Positions 36,939 through 46,263 of a stretch of 64,000 nucleotides of DNA are shown one piece after another. Source of the DNA: a bacterium (GTDB taxonomy: Bacteria; Bdellovibrionota; UBA2428); assembly GCA_009991595.1 (NCBI GenBank), contig JAACVK010000036.1:1-64000 (forward strand). Direction: 5' to 3'. A model generated the notes under the pieces. It worked only from the letters and a program-made list of their open reading frames with translations. It ran no database searches and was not told where the DNA came from. Made by a program: the position numbers and the translations under genes. The stretch's first letter is position 1. Every line of letters begins with the position of its first letter.

Positions 36939-37762
36939 ACCAATTCCGTTACTGTCTCGTTTTAGAGTTTAATGGAAGTGATTTTTGCGGCTGGCAAAAA
37001 CAAAGTAGCTTCCAGGAAGATGAACAAAAGCCATCTATTCAAAATGTGCTGTTGTCTGCTTTGCAGACCATTACTCGGCAAGATGTTGTGAGTGTAACCG
37101 GATGCGGTCGAACGGATGCCGGGGTTCATGCTCAAGCTTATTTTGCACACTTTGATTTATCTCAGAAACTTGAGGAGCCTCGCAGGATCCGTTTGGGGTT
37201 AGATGCTGTTTTGCCCAATTCGATCGGAGTTTTGGACTTAAGAGAAGTTTCTTCAAGCTTTCATGCGCTAGAAAGTGTGAAAACGAAAACTTACGAATAC
37301 ACGGTCTTACTTCGACGAGGAAAGGATGCTCTTGGTTTGTCAAAGAGATGGTGGATTCCCATTGAATCTGAGCCCAGCTCTGACCAATTTGATTTTGATG
37401 TTTTGAATGATGCCCTTCGGCAGCTAGAGGGAAGTCATGACTTTGTGGGATTTGCTGCCAGTGGGTATGGAGCTAAGACTACGAAAAGAACTCTTCACTC
37501 GGCGACTGTTCGGCGAGTGCCTCAAGGAATGTTACCCTCTCAGGGAACCGAGTTGATTTTTACCTTTACGGGTGATGGCTTCTTGCGACACCAAGTTCGA
37601 AACATGGTGGGGACCTTAGTTAGAATGGCTCAGGGACAATTGGAAGCTAATTTTGTAGAAGTGCTTTTAAAGACCCCTCAACGCCCTGAGAATAGGGTTC
37701 AGGGGCTTCACTGTGCGCCTGGGTTTGGGTTATCATTGAAAGAGGTCGTTTATGAGGAGTGA
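36935..37762 (+). CDS. truA: tRNA pseudouridine(38-40) synthase
   Basis: 275 aa from the ATG at 36935, in a 4-base overlap with the upstream gene. An in-frame TTG at 36911 is less likely. It converts uridines 38-40 of the tRNA anticodon arm to pseudouridine. The catalytic Asp is in GCGRTDAGVHA, and FVGFAASG and FLRHQVRNMVGTL are the other TruA-family motifs. Its end overlaps the next gene by 11 bases. Confidence 0.96.
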   Translation: MNQFRYCLVLEFNGSDFCGWQKQSSFQEDEQKPSIQNVLLSALQTITRQDVVSVTGCGRTDAGVHAQAYFAHFDLSQKLEEPRRIRLGLDAVLPNSIGVLDLREVSSSFHALESVKTKTYEYTVLLRRGKDALGLSKRWWIPIESEPSSDQFDFDVLNDALRQLEGSHDFVGFAASGYGAKTTKRTLHSATVRRVPQGMLPSQGTELIFTFTGDGFLRHQVRNMVGTLVRMAQGQLEANFVEVLLKTPQRPENRVQGLHCAPGFGLSLKEVVYEE

Positions 37763-38669
37763 GGCACGATTCGTTAGAAGGAACTTAGTGGTTTCGTGTT
37801 TGCTCACGCTTGCTTTACATATTTTGTTTTTGTTTGGGTTAAAGCATTTTGAACCAGTGCTTTTGGATCAACCAAAAGTTGAGATCAAAGATAATACAGT
37901 CGTCACTCAATTAATTTCTCAAGATGATTTTTTACAACAAACCAAAAAATCAAAGATTGTTGAGACCGAGATTTCCGAGGAACAAGTTTCTGATAGCGAG
38001 GGCCCGGTTTATTTGGGGGAGACTCGTCAAAGGGTCAAGCGACAGATGGTGAGTTCGCAGTCTGGCAGCGTTGAAGGTGGAGCTGGTCTTTTAAATCCCG
38101 ATCCTTTGAATCTTAAGCGGAGCGTTGAAAACTCTAGAAACGACATTCAAGAGAAAGACACTGCGACTGGAATTCTTGAGGATGGTCGTGGTGAAGCAGC
38201 AAGAGACTCAAAAATTAACTCCATGGCATACGGTTCCATGGATTCCTCCGATGTAGATGCAGAGTTTGGACCCATGACTCAGCTCAATACCGACGAGTTT
38301 AGGTTTTCGTCTTTTTTTAATCGTTATAGGCGCTCTTTATATGGGTTTTGGCAGCCAACGGTCTGGAAATATTCCTCAAAAGAATCTCTTGTCTCAGACA
38401 CATCCTATCTAACAAAACTTGCTATGCATTATTCAAAAGAGGGGAGGTTGGAGAAAATTGTTTTACAAACCAGTAGTGGAAAACAAGCTCTCGATCAAGC
38501 TGCTATCGATTCCGTGAAACAGATGGGTGATGTTCAGAATATTCCCCAGGGTTTGTATGTCGAGTCGGGTGCTGCGGTTGTTCCTATCACCTTTGCTTTT
38601 CAGTTGATACGCTCTCCTGTAGAGATGCGGGTTGGTTCATCTCCTCCGAGAAAAAGCATCTTTCGTTAG
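37752..38669 (+). CDS. TonB-family energy-transducer-like protein
   Basis: 305 aa. One N-terminal membrane helix (LVVSCLLTLALHILFLFG) anchors it in the inner membrane. A long polar, poorly ordered linker (about 40-190) spans the periplasm. The C-terminal ~100 residues have the TonB/TolA_C layout: FFNRYRRSLYGFW, LAMHYSKEGRLEKIVL, ALDQAAIDSVKQM and VPITFAF. The linker has few prolines, unlike classical TonB. ExbB/ExbD are not nearby. It is translationally coupled to truA, whose role seems unrelated. Confidence 0.75.
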   Translation: MRSEARFVRRNLVVSCLLTLALHILFLFGLKHFEPVLLDQPKVEIKDNTVVTQLISQDDFLQQTKKSKIVETEISEEQVSDSEGPVYLGETRQRVKRQMVSSQSGSVEGGAGLLNPDPLNLKRSVENSRNDIQEKDTATGILEDGRGEAARDSKINSMAYGSMDSSDVDAEFGPMTQLNTDEFRFSSFFNRYRRSLYGFWQPTVWKYSSKESLVSDTSYLTKLAMHYSKEGRLEKIVLQTSSGKQALDQAAIDSVKQMGDVQNIPQGLYVESGAAVVPITFAFQLIRSPVEMRVGSSPPRKSIFR

Positions 38670-38725
38670 AATGCGTTCTTGGGGGCGTTGTAGGCTGCTG
38701 CGTTCTTGGGTAGAGTTCTCTGGGT

Positions 38726-41194
38726 ATGAAGGTTTTTCGTATCCTCCTTTTTATTTTCGGTATCGGGCTTCTACTTTTATGGGGGGTTGATTATGGCTTC
38801 CGAAGTTACATGGGGTCGGATGTTGAGACTCTTGCTGTCGAATCTGAAGAATTTAAATTCACGGCCGCTAGAGATGAGCTTGGGGTTTGGAAAATCGATG
38901 TAGAGACGGAAGAATCTCTTTGGTTTTCTTTGGGCTATGTTCAGACGGTTGATCGAGAGTTTCAGTTTGAGCTTTATCGTATGCTTGCTCGTGGACGTTT
39001 GAGTGAATGGCTGGGAGAAAGTCTTTTAAGCACGGATCGGCTCAATCGACATATCTCAAGGGTGGCTAAGCGAATCTGGGATCAGCTTCCGGACACAGAT
39101 CTTTCCAAACGTGCTGCTGAAGCTTTTGTAAAAGGTCACAATGCATTTATTCAAGACACAGAAGGCGCAGAACCTCTTGAGTATTTAGTTCTTCAGCTTT
39201 CACGAAAAAAGATTGAACCATTGGAGGCCTGGGAAGTGTTTGCGATTGCTCGTTTTCAGAGCTGGCAACATTCTTACGACCTTGGAGGTGATCTTGTTAC
39301 CTTGGGCTTGAGGCAACGTTTGGGTGAGAAGTTAGGGAGCTTTTTGGGGCAGACTTTTAGCTATCCAGACTCTTCTATGTATAAGCAAGAGAGTTTGCTT
39401 GGACATGTGAAAAGTCGTTTGGGTGGGAAGGCACCTGCGGCCTTATGGGCCTCTAGCGACCAAGATAGAGCGAGCACCGCTCAGCTTTACAGTAACTCCT
39501 CTCAAGAATTGGACTTGAGTTTTCAATCTCCGGCCTCCTTGGGGGCCTCTAATCTTTGGATAGGTAAAGCAAAAGAGGCTGACGAAGTTTCTTTGTGTAA
39601 TGACACTCATCTGCTATTTAGCTGGCCGACGCCGCTCTATCCAGTCGAGTATAATGTGTCGAAGTCGGTTAAAGGTCGTGGCTTTATGCTACCTGGAGCT
39701 CCTCCAATGGTTATTGGAAATGTCGAACATTTGGAGGGAGAGTCAGTTAAACGTTCTTTAAGTTGGGGGATCACAATCGGAGCCTTCGCAGACACTCAAG
39801 ATTTGGTCGAGTTGTCGAGCCGGGAGTTGCGAAAGGCAGAAAATTATAAAGAGAACTTCAAAGTTTTAGATTTAAAGGCAATGAAGCACTCGACTAAAAG
39901 TTTTGATGAGCAGTGGACGTCTTTAGGACCTAGAGTGGATGGCTTATTAAAAAAATATGATTTAAGTTTTCAAAAGCCCCTTGCTTTGGATTGGATGGGC
40001 TTTCGGGGGCTGCGCTCACCTTCTAATTTTTTCCTCAAAAGAATGTTAGTCGGCGTTGATGATTTACAAAAAGACATGGTCGAAGATTGGGGTTACCCCT
40101 CTGTCAATTATACTTGGATGTCTTCTTCTAAAGGAGTTGTAGAGGCGGGTCATATCCTAACCGGAACGATATTTGAAAGAAGCGGTCGAAGTGTAGATCG
40201 AATATTGAATGAAAAGGAGGCTGCAGCACGACGCCTTTCTAAAGTGAGTGATCGCCCTTTCTTTACAAGACAACTTAAAAAATCTGATGAGTTTTTTCTT
40301 AATACTGCTAATCAGTCTATTTTTTCAGACGACAATCTCAACAAGAGGTTGGCAAATATCTGGATACCTCCGTTTAGAAACAATCAAATTTTAAAGGAAA
40401 GATCTAACAATCACAAGACTGTTGGATATTCTCAGACGGATTACACTGTTCCTTCTTTTCAATGGTTTTGGGCAAGGGTGGCCAACGAGAACCCTCAAGA
40501 TCTTTGTGCCCGCGTTGATCAAAAACAACTTTGCTTAGATGTTTTGTATGGACTGTCCCGTTGGGACTTTAAGGCCGAAAAGAACTCTTGGGAGACTTCG
40601 GTTTTGTCTCTATGGATGGAAAAGTTTAAGCAAAGTTTTTGGACCAATGATCAGATTTTTTCTTCCAAAGAAGCTACCGATTTGTATGAAGAGTGGGCCA
40701 TGAGTTACATTGCTTTGGCCTTTCTCAATCAAATTATGACAGAGCCTAAGATGGAAGAAGCTTTCCAGAAGCAATTTAAGAAATCCGTTAAAGAAAATTT
40801 ATATGCTTCATTTAAAGAAAGCTTTGAACTCCTTTCCGCACAATGGGGAGTTGATCGACAAAGATGGACTTGGGGAAGAATGCACTTTATTGAATGGCTT
40901 CATCCCTTTGCCAAATTTCCTCCTCCTATGAATGAGCTTTTGATGTCGGGAATGTTAGGTAAGCCGCGCTCTGTTCCTGGAGCAATTGATAGTCCAGGGC
41001 GATTTCAATCGGCTTGGTCGCCCAAAGATAGTCTGAGCTTTCCTGTTAGGCATGGAGCCGCTCTTCGCTTTTGTTCAAGTGTAAGTATGAGCGATCCGCA
41101 AATTAAATTAGACTGGTCGATGCCGGCCGGTGTTTCAGGAAAAGCTTTTTCTAAATGGGGTTGGTCTATGTCAGAAAAGTTTTATAAGGATTAG
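38726..41194 (+). CDS. Penicillin-acylase family Ntn hydrolase
   Basis: 822 aa, normal for the family. It begins with a signal anchor (residues 5-20). The precursor should cleave itself between Ala274 and Ser275; Ser275 in GASNLWIG becomes the N-terminal nucleophile of the beta chain. The following NDTHLLFSWPTPLYPVEY matches the conserved N-D-x-H-L block. Family members hydrolyse penicillins, acyl-homoserine lactones or other acyl amides in the periplasm. Substrate cannot be told; quorum-signal or peptide amide degradation are both possible. A -10-like TAGAGT ends 9 bases before the ATG, predicting a very short leader. Confidence 0.88.
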   Translation: MKVFRILLFIFGIGLLLLWGVDYGFRSYMGSDVETLAVESEEFKFTAARDELGVWKIDVETEESLWFSLGYVQTVDREFQFELYRMLARGRLSEWLGESLLSTDRLNRHISRVAKRIWDQLPDTDLSKRAAEAFVKGHNAFIQDTEGAEPLEYLVLQLSRKKIEPLEAWEVFAIARFQSWQHSYDLGGDLVTLGLRQRLGEKLGSFLGQTFSYPDSSMYKQESLLGHVKSRLGGKAPAALWASSDQDRASTAQLYSNSSQELDLSFQSPASLGASNLWIGKAKEADEVSLCNDTHLLFSWPTPLYPVEYNVSKSVKGRGFMLPGAPPMVIGNVEHLEGESVKRSLSWGITIGAFADTQDLVELSSRELRKAENYKENFKVLDLKAMKHSTKSFDEQWTSLGPRVDGLLKKYDLSFQKPLALDWMGFRGLRSPSNFFLKRMLVGVDDLQKDMVEDWGYPSVNYTWMSSSKGVVEAGHILTGTIFERSGRSVDRILNEKEAAARRLSKVSDRPFFTRQLKKSDEFFLNTANQSIFSDDNLNKRLANIWIPPFRNNQILKERSNNHKTVGYSQTDYTVPSFQWFWARVANENPQDLCARVDQKQLCLDVLYGLSRWDFKAEKNSWETSVLSLWMEKFKQSFWTNDQIFSSKEATDLYEEWAMSYIALAFLNQIMTEPKMEEAFQKQFKKSVKENLYASFKESFELLSAQWGVDRQRWTWGRMHFIEWLHPFAKFPPPMNELLMSGMLGKPRSVPGAIDSPGRFQSAWSPKDSLSFPVRHGAALRFCSSVSMSDPQIKLDWSMPAGVSGKAFSKWGWSMSEKFYKD

Positions 41195-41215
41195 GTCTCG
41201 TTTGAGAGAGGGGTG

Positions 41216-41563
41216 ATGGAAATGTTTGAAGATGCAAAAGAAAATGAGGATGGTATTTTAGAGATTGGTCCGGAATCATTGGCGAGAGCGGATTCTACTG
41301 TGAAAATTGTAGACGTTCGAAGGGATGAAGAGTTTGTTGGTGAGTTGGGTCATATCGAGGGAGTTGAGTTGATTACACTTGAAACAGACTTCGAGTCTAG
41401 GTTGAAGACTTTTGATAAGGATCAGACTTATGTTTTTGTGTGTCGATCTGGATTGCGCTCTTCGAAAGCTGCATCTCTGGCTCGGGCAATGGGCGTGAAA
41501 AAAGTTTATAATTTAGCTGGTGGAATGATGGCTTGGAATCAGAAAGGGCTACCAACTAAGTAG
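41216..41563 (+). CDS. Rhodanese-domain protein
   Basis: 115 aa single rhodanese domain. The active-site Cys is in VFVCRSGLRSSKAA, with the loop CRSGLR, and the entry motifs VDVRRDEEFVGELGHIEGV and the C-terminal YNLAGGMMAWNQKG are present. Such proteins carry sulfane sulfur as a persulfide. The start is one of three close candidates (GTG 41213, ATG 41216, ATG 41222). It follows the penicillin-acylase-like gene by 21 bases and is probably cotranscribed with it. Confidence 0.88.
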   Translation: MEMFEDAKENEDGILEIGPESLARADSTVKIVDVRRDEEFVGELGHIEGVELITLETDFESRLKTFDKDQTYVFVCRSGLRSSKAASLARAMGVKKVYNLAGGMMAWNQKGLPTK

Positions 41564-41597
41564 TTTTTTAAAGTTGGCGGCCCTCTGTCGGTGATTT

Positions 41598-41969
41598 TTA
41601 AAATGAGTCTATTCGAGGTCCATGGGACTTTTGGTTAGCGATTTTGAGTGCCTCAGATCGGCTTTCACAAAAATGGAAGTCAGAGTTTTCTTCGAACAAT
41701 CGAAAGAGTTTTTTAAACTCGTTTTTAACCCCGCAGTAGCGAGGCTTTAAATTGAGCTTATTGAATGTTCTAAGTCCTTTTACAAAATTGGATATTCCAG
41801 AGCTTCCTACAAACTCTAGATTGCTTAGGTCAATGATGAGCTGAACCTTGGAGTCATCTTTGTAGATGTCCTCAATGGATTGTGTGAATGGTTTTGCGGT
41901 TTCAAAGTCTAGATACCCACTTACTTCCACTATTGTGCAATTCCCCGCATTAGAAATCCTAGTCTTCAT
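41598..41969 (-). CDS. STAS-domain protein (anti-sigma factor antagonist type)
   Basis: 123 aa single STAS domain. The conserved phosphorylatable Ser lies in NLEFVGSSGISNF, after LIIDLSN. The N-terminal MKTRISNAGNCTIVEVSGYLD is typical of SpoIIAA/RsbV-like proteins, which release a sigma factor or act in a phospho-switch. The matching kinase or phosphatase is not adjacent. It is a monocistronic gene on the minus strand between two rightward units. Confidence 0.88.
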   Translation of the reverse strand: MKTRISNAGNCTIVEVSGYLDFETAKPFTQSIEDIYKDDSKVQLIIDLSNLEFVGSSGISNFVKGLRTFNKLNLKPRYCGVKNEFKKLFRLFEENSDFHFCESRSEALKIANQKSHGPRIDSF

Positions 41970-42121
41970 ATTCTGCTATCCCCCCAAAAGGCCATTGTCT
42001 CAGTCTTTGCATCTAGTTTAGCGTCAAAAATTCAGACAAAACCCTAGTCTTGGTTAGCAGTGCATTAGAAAATTGTGCGCCTTGCCATGTTTGCGACTGC
42101 CGAGAAGACTATGATTCATGG

Positions 42122-42946
42122 GTGATTCTACAAGTGACGGCCTTACCCCTGGGAAATTATGAGGATGTTAGCGCAAGAGCGATTGCTGCCCTAAGGCAAG
42201 CTGAGGTTATTGTTTGCGAGGATACTCGTAAGATTAAACATTTACTCCAAACCCTTTCAATTGACTCAGAGGCCCGCTTTTTCTCGGCACCTGCTGGTAA
42301 AGATGCTGAAATCAATTGGCAACAATGGTGTGAGCAAAACAAGGGCAAAAAGGTTGTTCTGGTGAGCGACGCTGGAACGCCTATAGTAAACGATCCTGGG
42401 CGGCAGCTTTTGTTGGCTGCAAAAAAGGAAGGGGCTCAGATTGAAGCCCTTCCGGGGCCTTGTGCACCTATTTTAGCCTACCAATGGTCCGGAGGTTTTG
42501 GCCTTCCGATTCATTTTGCAGGTTTTGTTCCCAAGAAGCAGATGGCCGAGTTTTTCAAAGAGAATATGCACGGGAGAACTCTGATATTTTTCGAAACGAA
42601 ACATCAATATCGAAAATCCTTATCTGCTTTGGTGGATTTAGGGCTTTCTGACCAAAAGATTTTCGTTGCAAGAGAAATGACCAAAACGCACGAAGAGTTG
42701 CTGTCGACGACAGTTGGAGAATGTTCGCGTTTGCTTGAAGATCGTCAAGGAGATCAGAACGGTGCGCTTGGTGAGATGACTTTTGTTCTAGAGCTTCCGC
42801 CTGCACAAGTGACGGGAAGCGCCTCGGTCGAAGATTTACTTCAGATTCGATTTACTCCGCCGAAAGAGGCTTCCAAAATTATTGCCAAGATTGGTGGCGG
42901 AAACGCCAAAGACATTTATAAGAGGATGGTTGAGTGGAAAGCTTAA
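42122..42946 (+). CDS. rsmI: 16S rRNA (cytidine(1402)-2'-O)-methyltransferase
   Basis: 274 aa from GTG 42122, which gives an N-terminus (ILQVTALPLGNYEDVSARAI) like the usual RsmI start. Upstream in-frame TTG 42050 adds a Cys-rich 24-residue stretch unlike the family. RsmI is a tetrapyrrole-methylase-fold enzyme that methylates C1402 of 16S rRNA. Other motifs: EVIVCEDTRKIKHLL, LVSDAGTPIVNDPG and IEALPGPCAPILAY. The stop overlaps the next gene by 13 bases. Confidence 0.93.
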   Translation: MILQVTALPLGNYEDVSARAIAALRQAEVIVCEDTRKIKHLLQTLSIDSEARFFSAPAGKDAEINWQQWCEQNKGKKVVLVSDAGTPIVNDPGRQLLLAAKKEGAQIEALPGPCAPILAYQWSGGFGLPIHFAGFVPKKQMAEFFKENMHGRTLIFFETKHQYRKSLSALVDLGLSDQKIFVAREMTKTHEELLSTTVGECSRLLEDRQGDQNGALGEMTFVLELPPAQVTGSASVEDLLQIRFTPPKEASKIIAKIGGGNAKDIYKRMVEWKA

Positions 42947-45540
42947 AGAAATATCTTTTACCGATTGGTTTTAGTTTATGTTTTCTTGTTTTAGTGTCGT
43001 GGCTAAGTCTAAAGAAGGCCGAGTTTTTAAATGCTTTGCGCTATTATGAGAGGACTTATTCAAGTCAGGGCCTCCAGGCTAAGGCTGATTCAGCCTTAGT
43101 TCAAGTTTATAAAATTATGCAAAAGGCTGAAGGCTATTGGTATGATTTGAAGTTTGGCTTGAAGCCTCGAAAGCATGCGAGAAAAGTCGCTGTGGCCACG
43201 ATCGATGATTTGTCTCTGGATGTTTATGGCCGCTGGCCTTGGGATCGGCAAAAATTCGAGGTCATTTTAGATAAGCTCTATGCGCTGGGGGCTAAAACGG
43301 TTGCTTTTGACGTTGTTTTCTCTGAGCCTGAAATATCTCGAGATTACATTCAACTTAGCTTTTCTCAACCGCTTCCTGGGTCAGATCAGAGCTACCAACA
43401 AAAACTTGGTTTAAGTGACGCGCAAGTTGCTCAACTCGTGGATATTGTCCCGGGGGTTGGAGGGCAATACTTTTCTCAAGCCTTAAGGAAATATCCCAAA
43501 ACAGTTTTAGGATATCTGTGGCAAGACTCGAATGCTTGTAGAGTCTACAACCCTCAGGATCCAGAATGGTTAAAGCTTACAAATGGCCAAGAGCTTTCTG
43601 TGAAAGAAGCAGCGGCTGCTGGTTTTCGTCATGTTGAAGATTTGATTGATAATCTAGGAGCTATTGGTGGACAGGGGATAGTTGTTGACGGCTCGGCCGC
43701 CTATCATGTGAACTCAAAAGCTCTTTTCCCGGTGATGAGTTGCCCTGTGTCCAACGAGAGTTCCATCTCGACCTATGCTCAATATCAAGGTTTTTTTAAT
43801 TTTATTCCGGATTTGGATGGCCTTTTTAGAAAATATGCTGCTGTTTTTGCCTTTGCTACGGAAAAAATCCCAGAGGAGGAAAGAGATTTTTTGCCAGGAA
43901 GTGCAGTTCAGTGGTTTGAGAATGCAACCTTTTTTTCTTCTTTGGGAATAAAGGCTTTGGAGAGTTATTGGGGCGCAACACTAGAGCCTGTTCTTAAGAA
44001 AGATGAAGATGGGCGAGAGTATGTAGAGACCTTGAATTTTAAAAAAGAAGATGGAAAGGTGTTTTCATTGCCGCTCCGTAGAGACGGCACCTTTTATTTG
44101 GATTTTTACGGAAACCAGGCAAGTGATCAATGGTTTAGCGAATCAAGCAATACCTCGGCTGCACCGCCGATATTGCAGTTTTCACTTGCCGATCTTGATG
44201 TTCCAGATTTGAGAGCTCCTGAGTTTGCCAAGAATTATAATCTTGATATATCGCAGCCTCTCAAGGACTTTGTTGTGTTTATTGGCCCGACTTCCTTAGG
44301 TGTTTACGATATAAGGCCAACCCCAGTTCAAACGGATATGCCAGGAGTTTTCTTGCATGCAACTGCTGTTGGAAAAATTATTGAGGCGGCGGAAAGTAGT
44401 TTTCCTTCGTTCGGCATTAGAGAAATTGATGTCAAATGGGAGTTAGTGTGGCTTTGGCTTCTATCTTTGATGGCCTTATTCGTTATTGGATTTTTTAGGG
44501 CTTCTATTGGAATTCCTCTGATCTTTTTCGTGATTTTTGGTTTGCTAGTCGTGGATTATTATTTGTTCACTATTTTCTCCCTGAAAATCAATGCGGTTCT
44601 TTTTGTTGTTAGTGGGCTGATAGTTTCAATGAGTATGTTTTTATATAAATATTTCACGGAAGAGCGCGATCGCGCTTTTGTAAAAGCAGCTTTTGAAAAA
44701 TATGTCTCTCCAAAGGTTGTTGATTCCATTGTAAAAGATCCCAAGAAACTCGACCTCGGTGGTCGTAAGGAAGATTTAACAGTTTTGTTTAGTGATATTC
44801 GTGGTTTCACAACCATAAGCGAAAAGTTAGGCGCCTCCGAGCTGGCCTCCTTTTTGAATGATTACCTAACGCCCATGAGTGACATCATTATGGATAACAG
44901 CGGAACCATTGATAAATATATGGGCGATGCGATCATGGCCATATTTGGTGCACCCGTGCCAATGGAGAATCACGCTAAGTCGGCGGTGGATGCGAGTTTG
45001 GCGATGTTAGAAAAGCTGAAGTTGATGCAAGTCGAGTGGGCTGAGAAAGGTCTTCCTCACATTGATATTGGCATTGGTTTGAACACAGGTGAGATGAGTG
45101 TAGGCAACATGGGCTCTAAGAAGATTTTCTCCTATACGGTGATGGGCGATTCTGTGAACTTAGGATCTCGTCTGGAGGGGATCAACAAAGAGTATGGGAC
45201 CCGCTTGATTGTGAGCCAGAGCACTAGACTAAGGCTTCCAGCCAACTACGTTTGTAGACAGCTAGACCGAGTTAAGGTGAAGGGAAAAACAGAGCCCGTG
45301 ACTATTTTTGAGGTCCAGGGGGTTGATCTGGTGCAAGAGCGGATTGATTCCGTAGCGAGTTTTGAAAAGGCTCTGGATCTTTATTTTAAGCAAGATTTTA
45401 AGCAAGCACTTCAAGAGTTTGATCGCCTAGCCGAGGCGGGCGATGCAACGGCCGTCATCTTTGAACAACGCTGCGAGTTATTTATCGAGGAACCTCCTCC
45501 TGAGGGCTGGGATGGAACTTGGGTTATGACCTCTAAGTAG
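42934..45540 (+). CDS. CHASE2-domain adenylate cyclase
   Basis: 868 aa. A signal anchor (8-26) leads to a periplasmic CHASE2 sensor (from about 80, VAVATIDDLSLDVYGRWPW, to about 480). Then come three membrane helices (about 505-580) and a class III cyclase domain starting near 615. The cyclase keeps its metal Asp in LFSDIRGF, the adenine-selecting Lys in DKYMGDAIMAIFGAP, and the second Asp in TVMGDSVNLGSR. It is thus an active adenylate cyclase by sequence. A C-terminal helix (about 800-860) follows. The next gene is a CRP-like cAMP receptor, so sensor, synthesis and reading of the signal are neighbours. What CHASE2 senses is unknown. Confidence 0.93.
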   Translation: MESLKKYLLPIGFSLCFLVLVSWLSLKKAEFLNALRYYERTYSSQGLQAKADSALVQVYKIMQKAEGYWYDLKFGLKPRKHARKVAVATIDDLSLDVYGRWPWDRQKFEVILDKLYALGAKTVAFDVVFSEPEISRDYIQLSFSQPLPGSDQSYQQKLGLSDAQVAQLVDIVPGVGGQYFSQALRKYPKTVLGYLWQDSNACRVYNPQDPEWLKLTNGQELSVKEAAAAGFRHVEDLIDNLGAIGGQGIVVDGSAAYHVNSKALFPVMSCPVSNESSISTYAQYQGFFNFIPDLDGLFRKYAAVFAFATEKIPEEERDFLPGSAVQWFENATFFSSLGIKALESYWGATLEPVLKKDEDGREYVETLNFKKEDGKVFSLPLRRDGTFYLDFYGNQASDQWFSESSNTSAAPPILQFSLADLDVPDLRAPEFAKNYNLDISQPLKDFVVFIGPTSLGVYDIRPTPVQTDMPGVFLHATAVGKIIEAAESSFPSFGIREIDVKWELVWLWLLSLMALFVIGFFRASIGIPLIFFVIFGLLVVDYYLFTIFSLKINAVLFVVSGLIVSMSMFLYKYFTEERDRAFVKAAFEKYVSPKVVDSIVKDPKKLDLGGRKEDLTVLFSDIRGFTTISEKLGASELASFLNDYLTPMSDIIMDNSGTIDKYMGDAIMAIFGAPVPMENHAKSAVDASLAMLEKLKLMQVEWAEKGLPHIDIGIGLNTGEMSVGNMGSKKIFSYTVMGDSVNLGSRLEGINKEYGTRLIVSQSTRLRLPANYVCRQLDRVKVKGKTEPVTIFEVQGVDLVQERIDSVASFEKALDLYFKQDFKQALQEFDRLAEAGDATAVIFEQRCELFIEEPPPEGWDGTWVMTSK

Positions 45541-45568
45541 CGAGCATATGGCGACTTTGTTTTATAGC

Positions 45569-45577
45569 TGCTAGAAT
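45569..45577 (+). promoter_or_regulatory. Extended -10 (TGCTAGAAT) of the CRP-like gene
   Basis: Hexamer TAGAAT at 45572-45577 with TGC before it. Predicted start is about 45584, four bases before the ATG at 45588. Confidence 0.45.
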
Positions 45578-45587
45578 CGAAAGCGTT

Positions 45588-46253
45588 ATGCCACTTGGTA
45601 TTCAGCTTAATGAAGAGTTTTTAAAGAAGTTTGGAAAAAAGGTTCCCCCTGAATCAATTTTGGCGAAAGAAGGCCAGCAGGGAGACTCCATGTTCATCAT
45701 TTCTACTGGAAAAGTGGCTGTGCTGAAGAACACTTCTACGGGCCAGAATCAAATTGCAGTTTTAAAGGATGGGGATATCTTTGGCGAGATGGCCCTTATG
45801 GGGATGCAGCCAACTCGAACGGCCACAGTTAAGGCTCTAACTGAGACCTTGGTTTTGGAGCTTAATAAAGCCGCCTTTTTACAGCTGATCAAAAAATCTC
45901 CTGAATTAGCTATGTCCGTAATCCGAATACTCACGGAGCGACTGCGAGATACAAACGGCCGAGTTGTTGCCTTAAGCCACGATGACCACAACAAGCGATT
46001 GAGTGCCTACGTAAATCATTTAGCTGTCAATGTCGGGCGGCCTGCCCCCGAGGGAGAAATTGGTCGTTGTTTTGTTTTTGATATGACGTCTATTTCAAAG
46101 GCTTTAAATGTGCCGCTAACAACGGTTCAGAGTTATTTTACATCGGCTCGAAAAGCCTGTGTGCTTGGAGTCAATGGCGAGTGGTGCTGGGTTCCTTATC
46201 CAGAATACTTGTTTGGTTTTGGAGAATATTTAGCCAAGGTAAATAAGGCTTAG
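45588..46253 (+). CDS. CRP/FNR-type cAMP-binding regulator
   Basis: 221 aa. The cyclic-nucleotide beta-roll has the phosphate-binding cassette FGEMALMGMQPTRTATVKA, with Glu67 and Arg77-Thr78 in the positions that hold ribose and phosphate of cAMP. A central helix (about 105-135) would form the dimer. The C-terminal third, FDMTSISKALNVPLTTVQSYFTSARKA, is a winged HTH. It is immediately downstream of the adenylate cyclase, so it very likely reads that cyclase's product. Its targets are unknown. The last 40 residues (WCWVPYPEYLFGFGEYLA) are aromatic-rich and unusual. Confidence 0.88.
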   Translation: MPLGIQLNEEFLKKFGKKVPPESILAKEGQQGDSMFIISTGKVAVLKNTSTGQNQIAVLKDGDIFGEMALMGMQPTRTATVKALTETLVLELNKAAFLQLIKKSPELAMSVIRILTERLRDTNGRVVALSHDDHNKRLSAYVNHLAVNVGRPAPEGEIGRCFVFDMTSISKALNVPLTTVQSYFTSARKACVLGVNGEWCWVPYPEYLFGFGEYLAKVNKA

Positions 46254-46263
46254 AAAAAGTATT

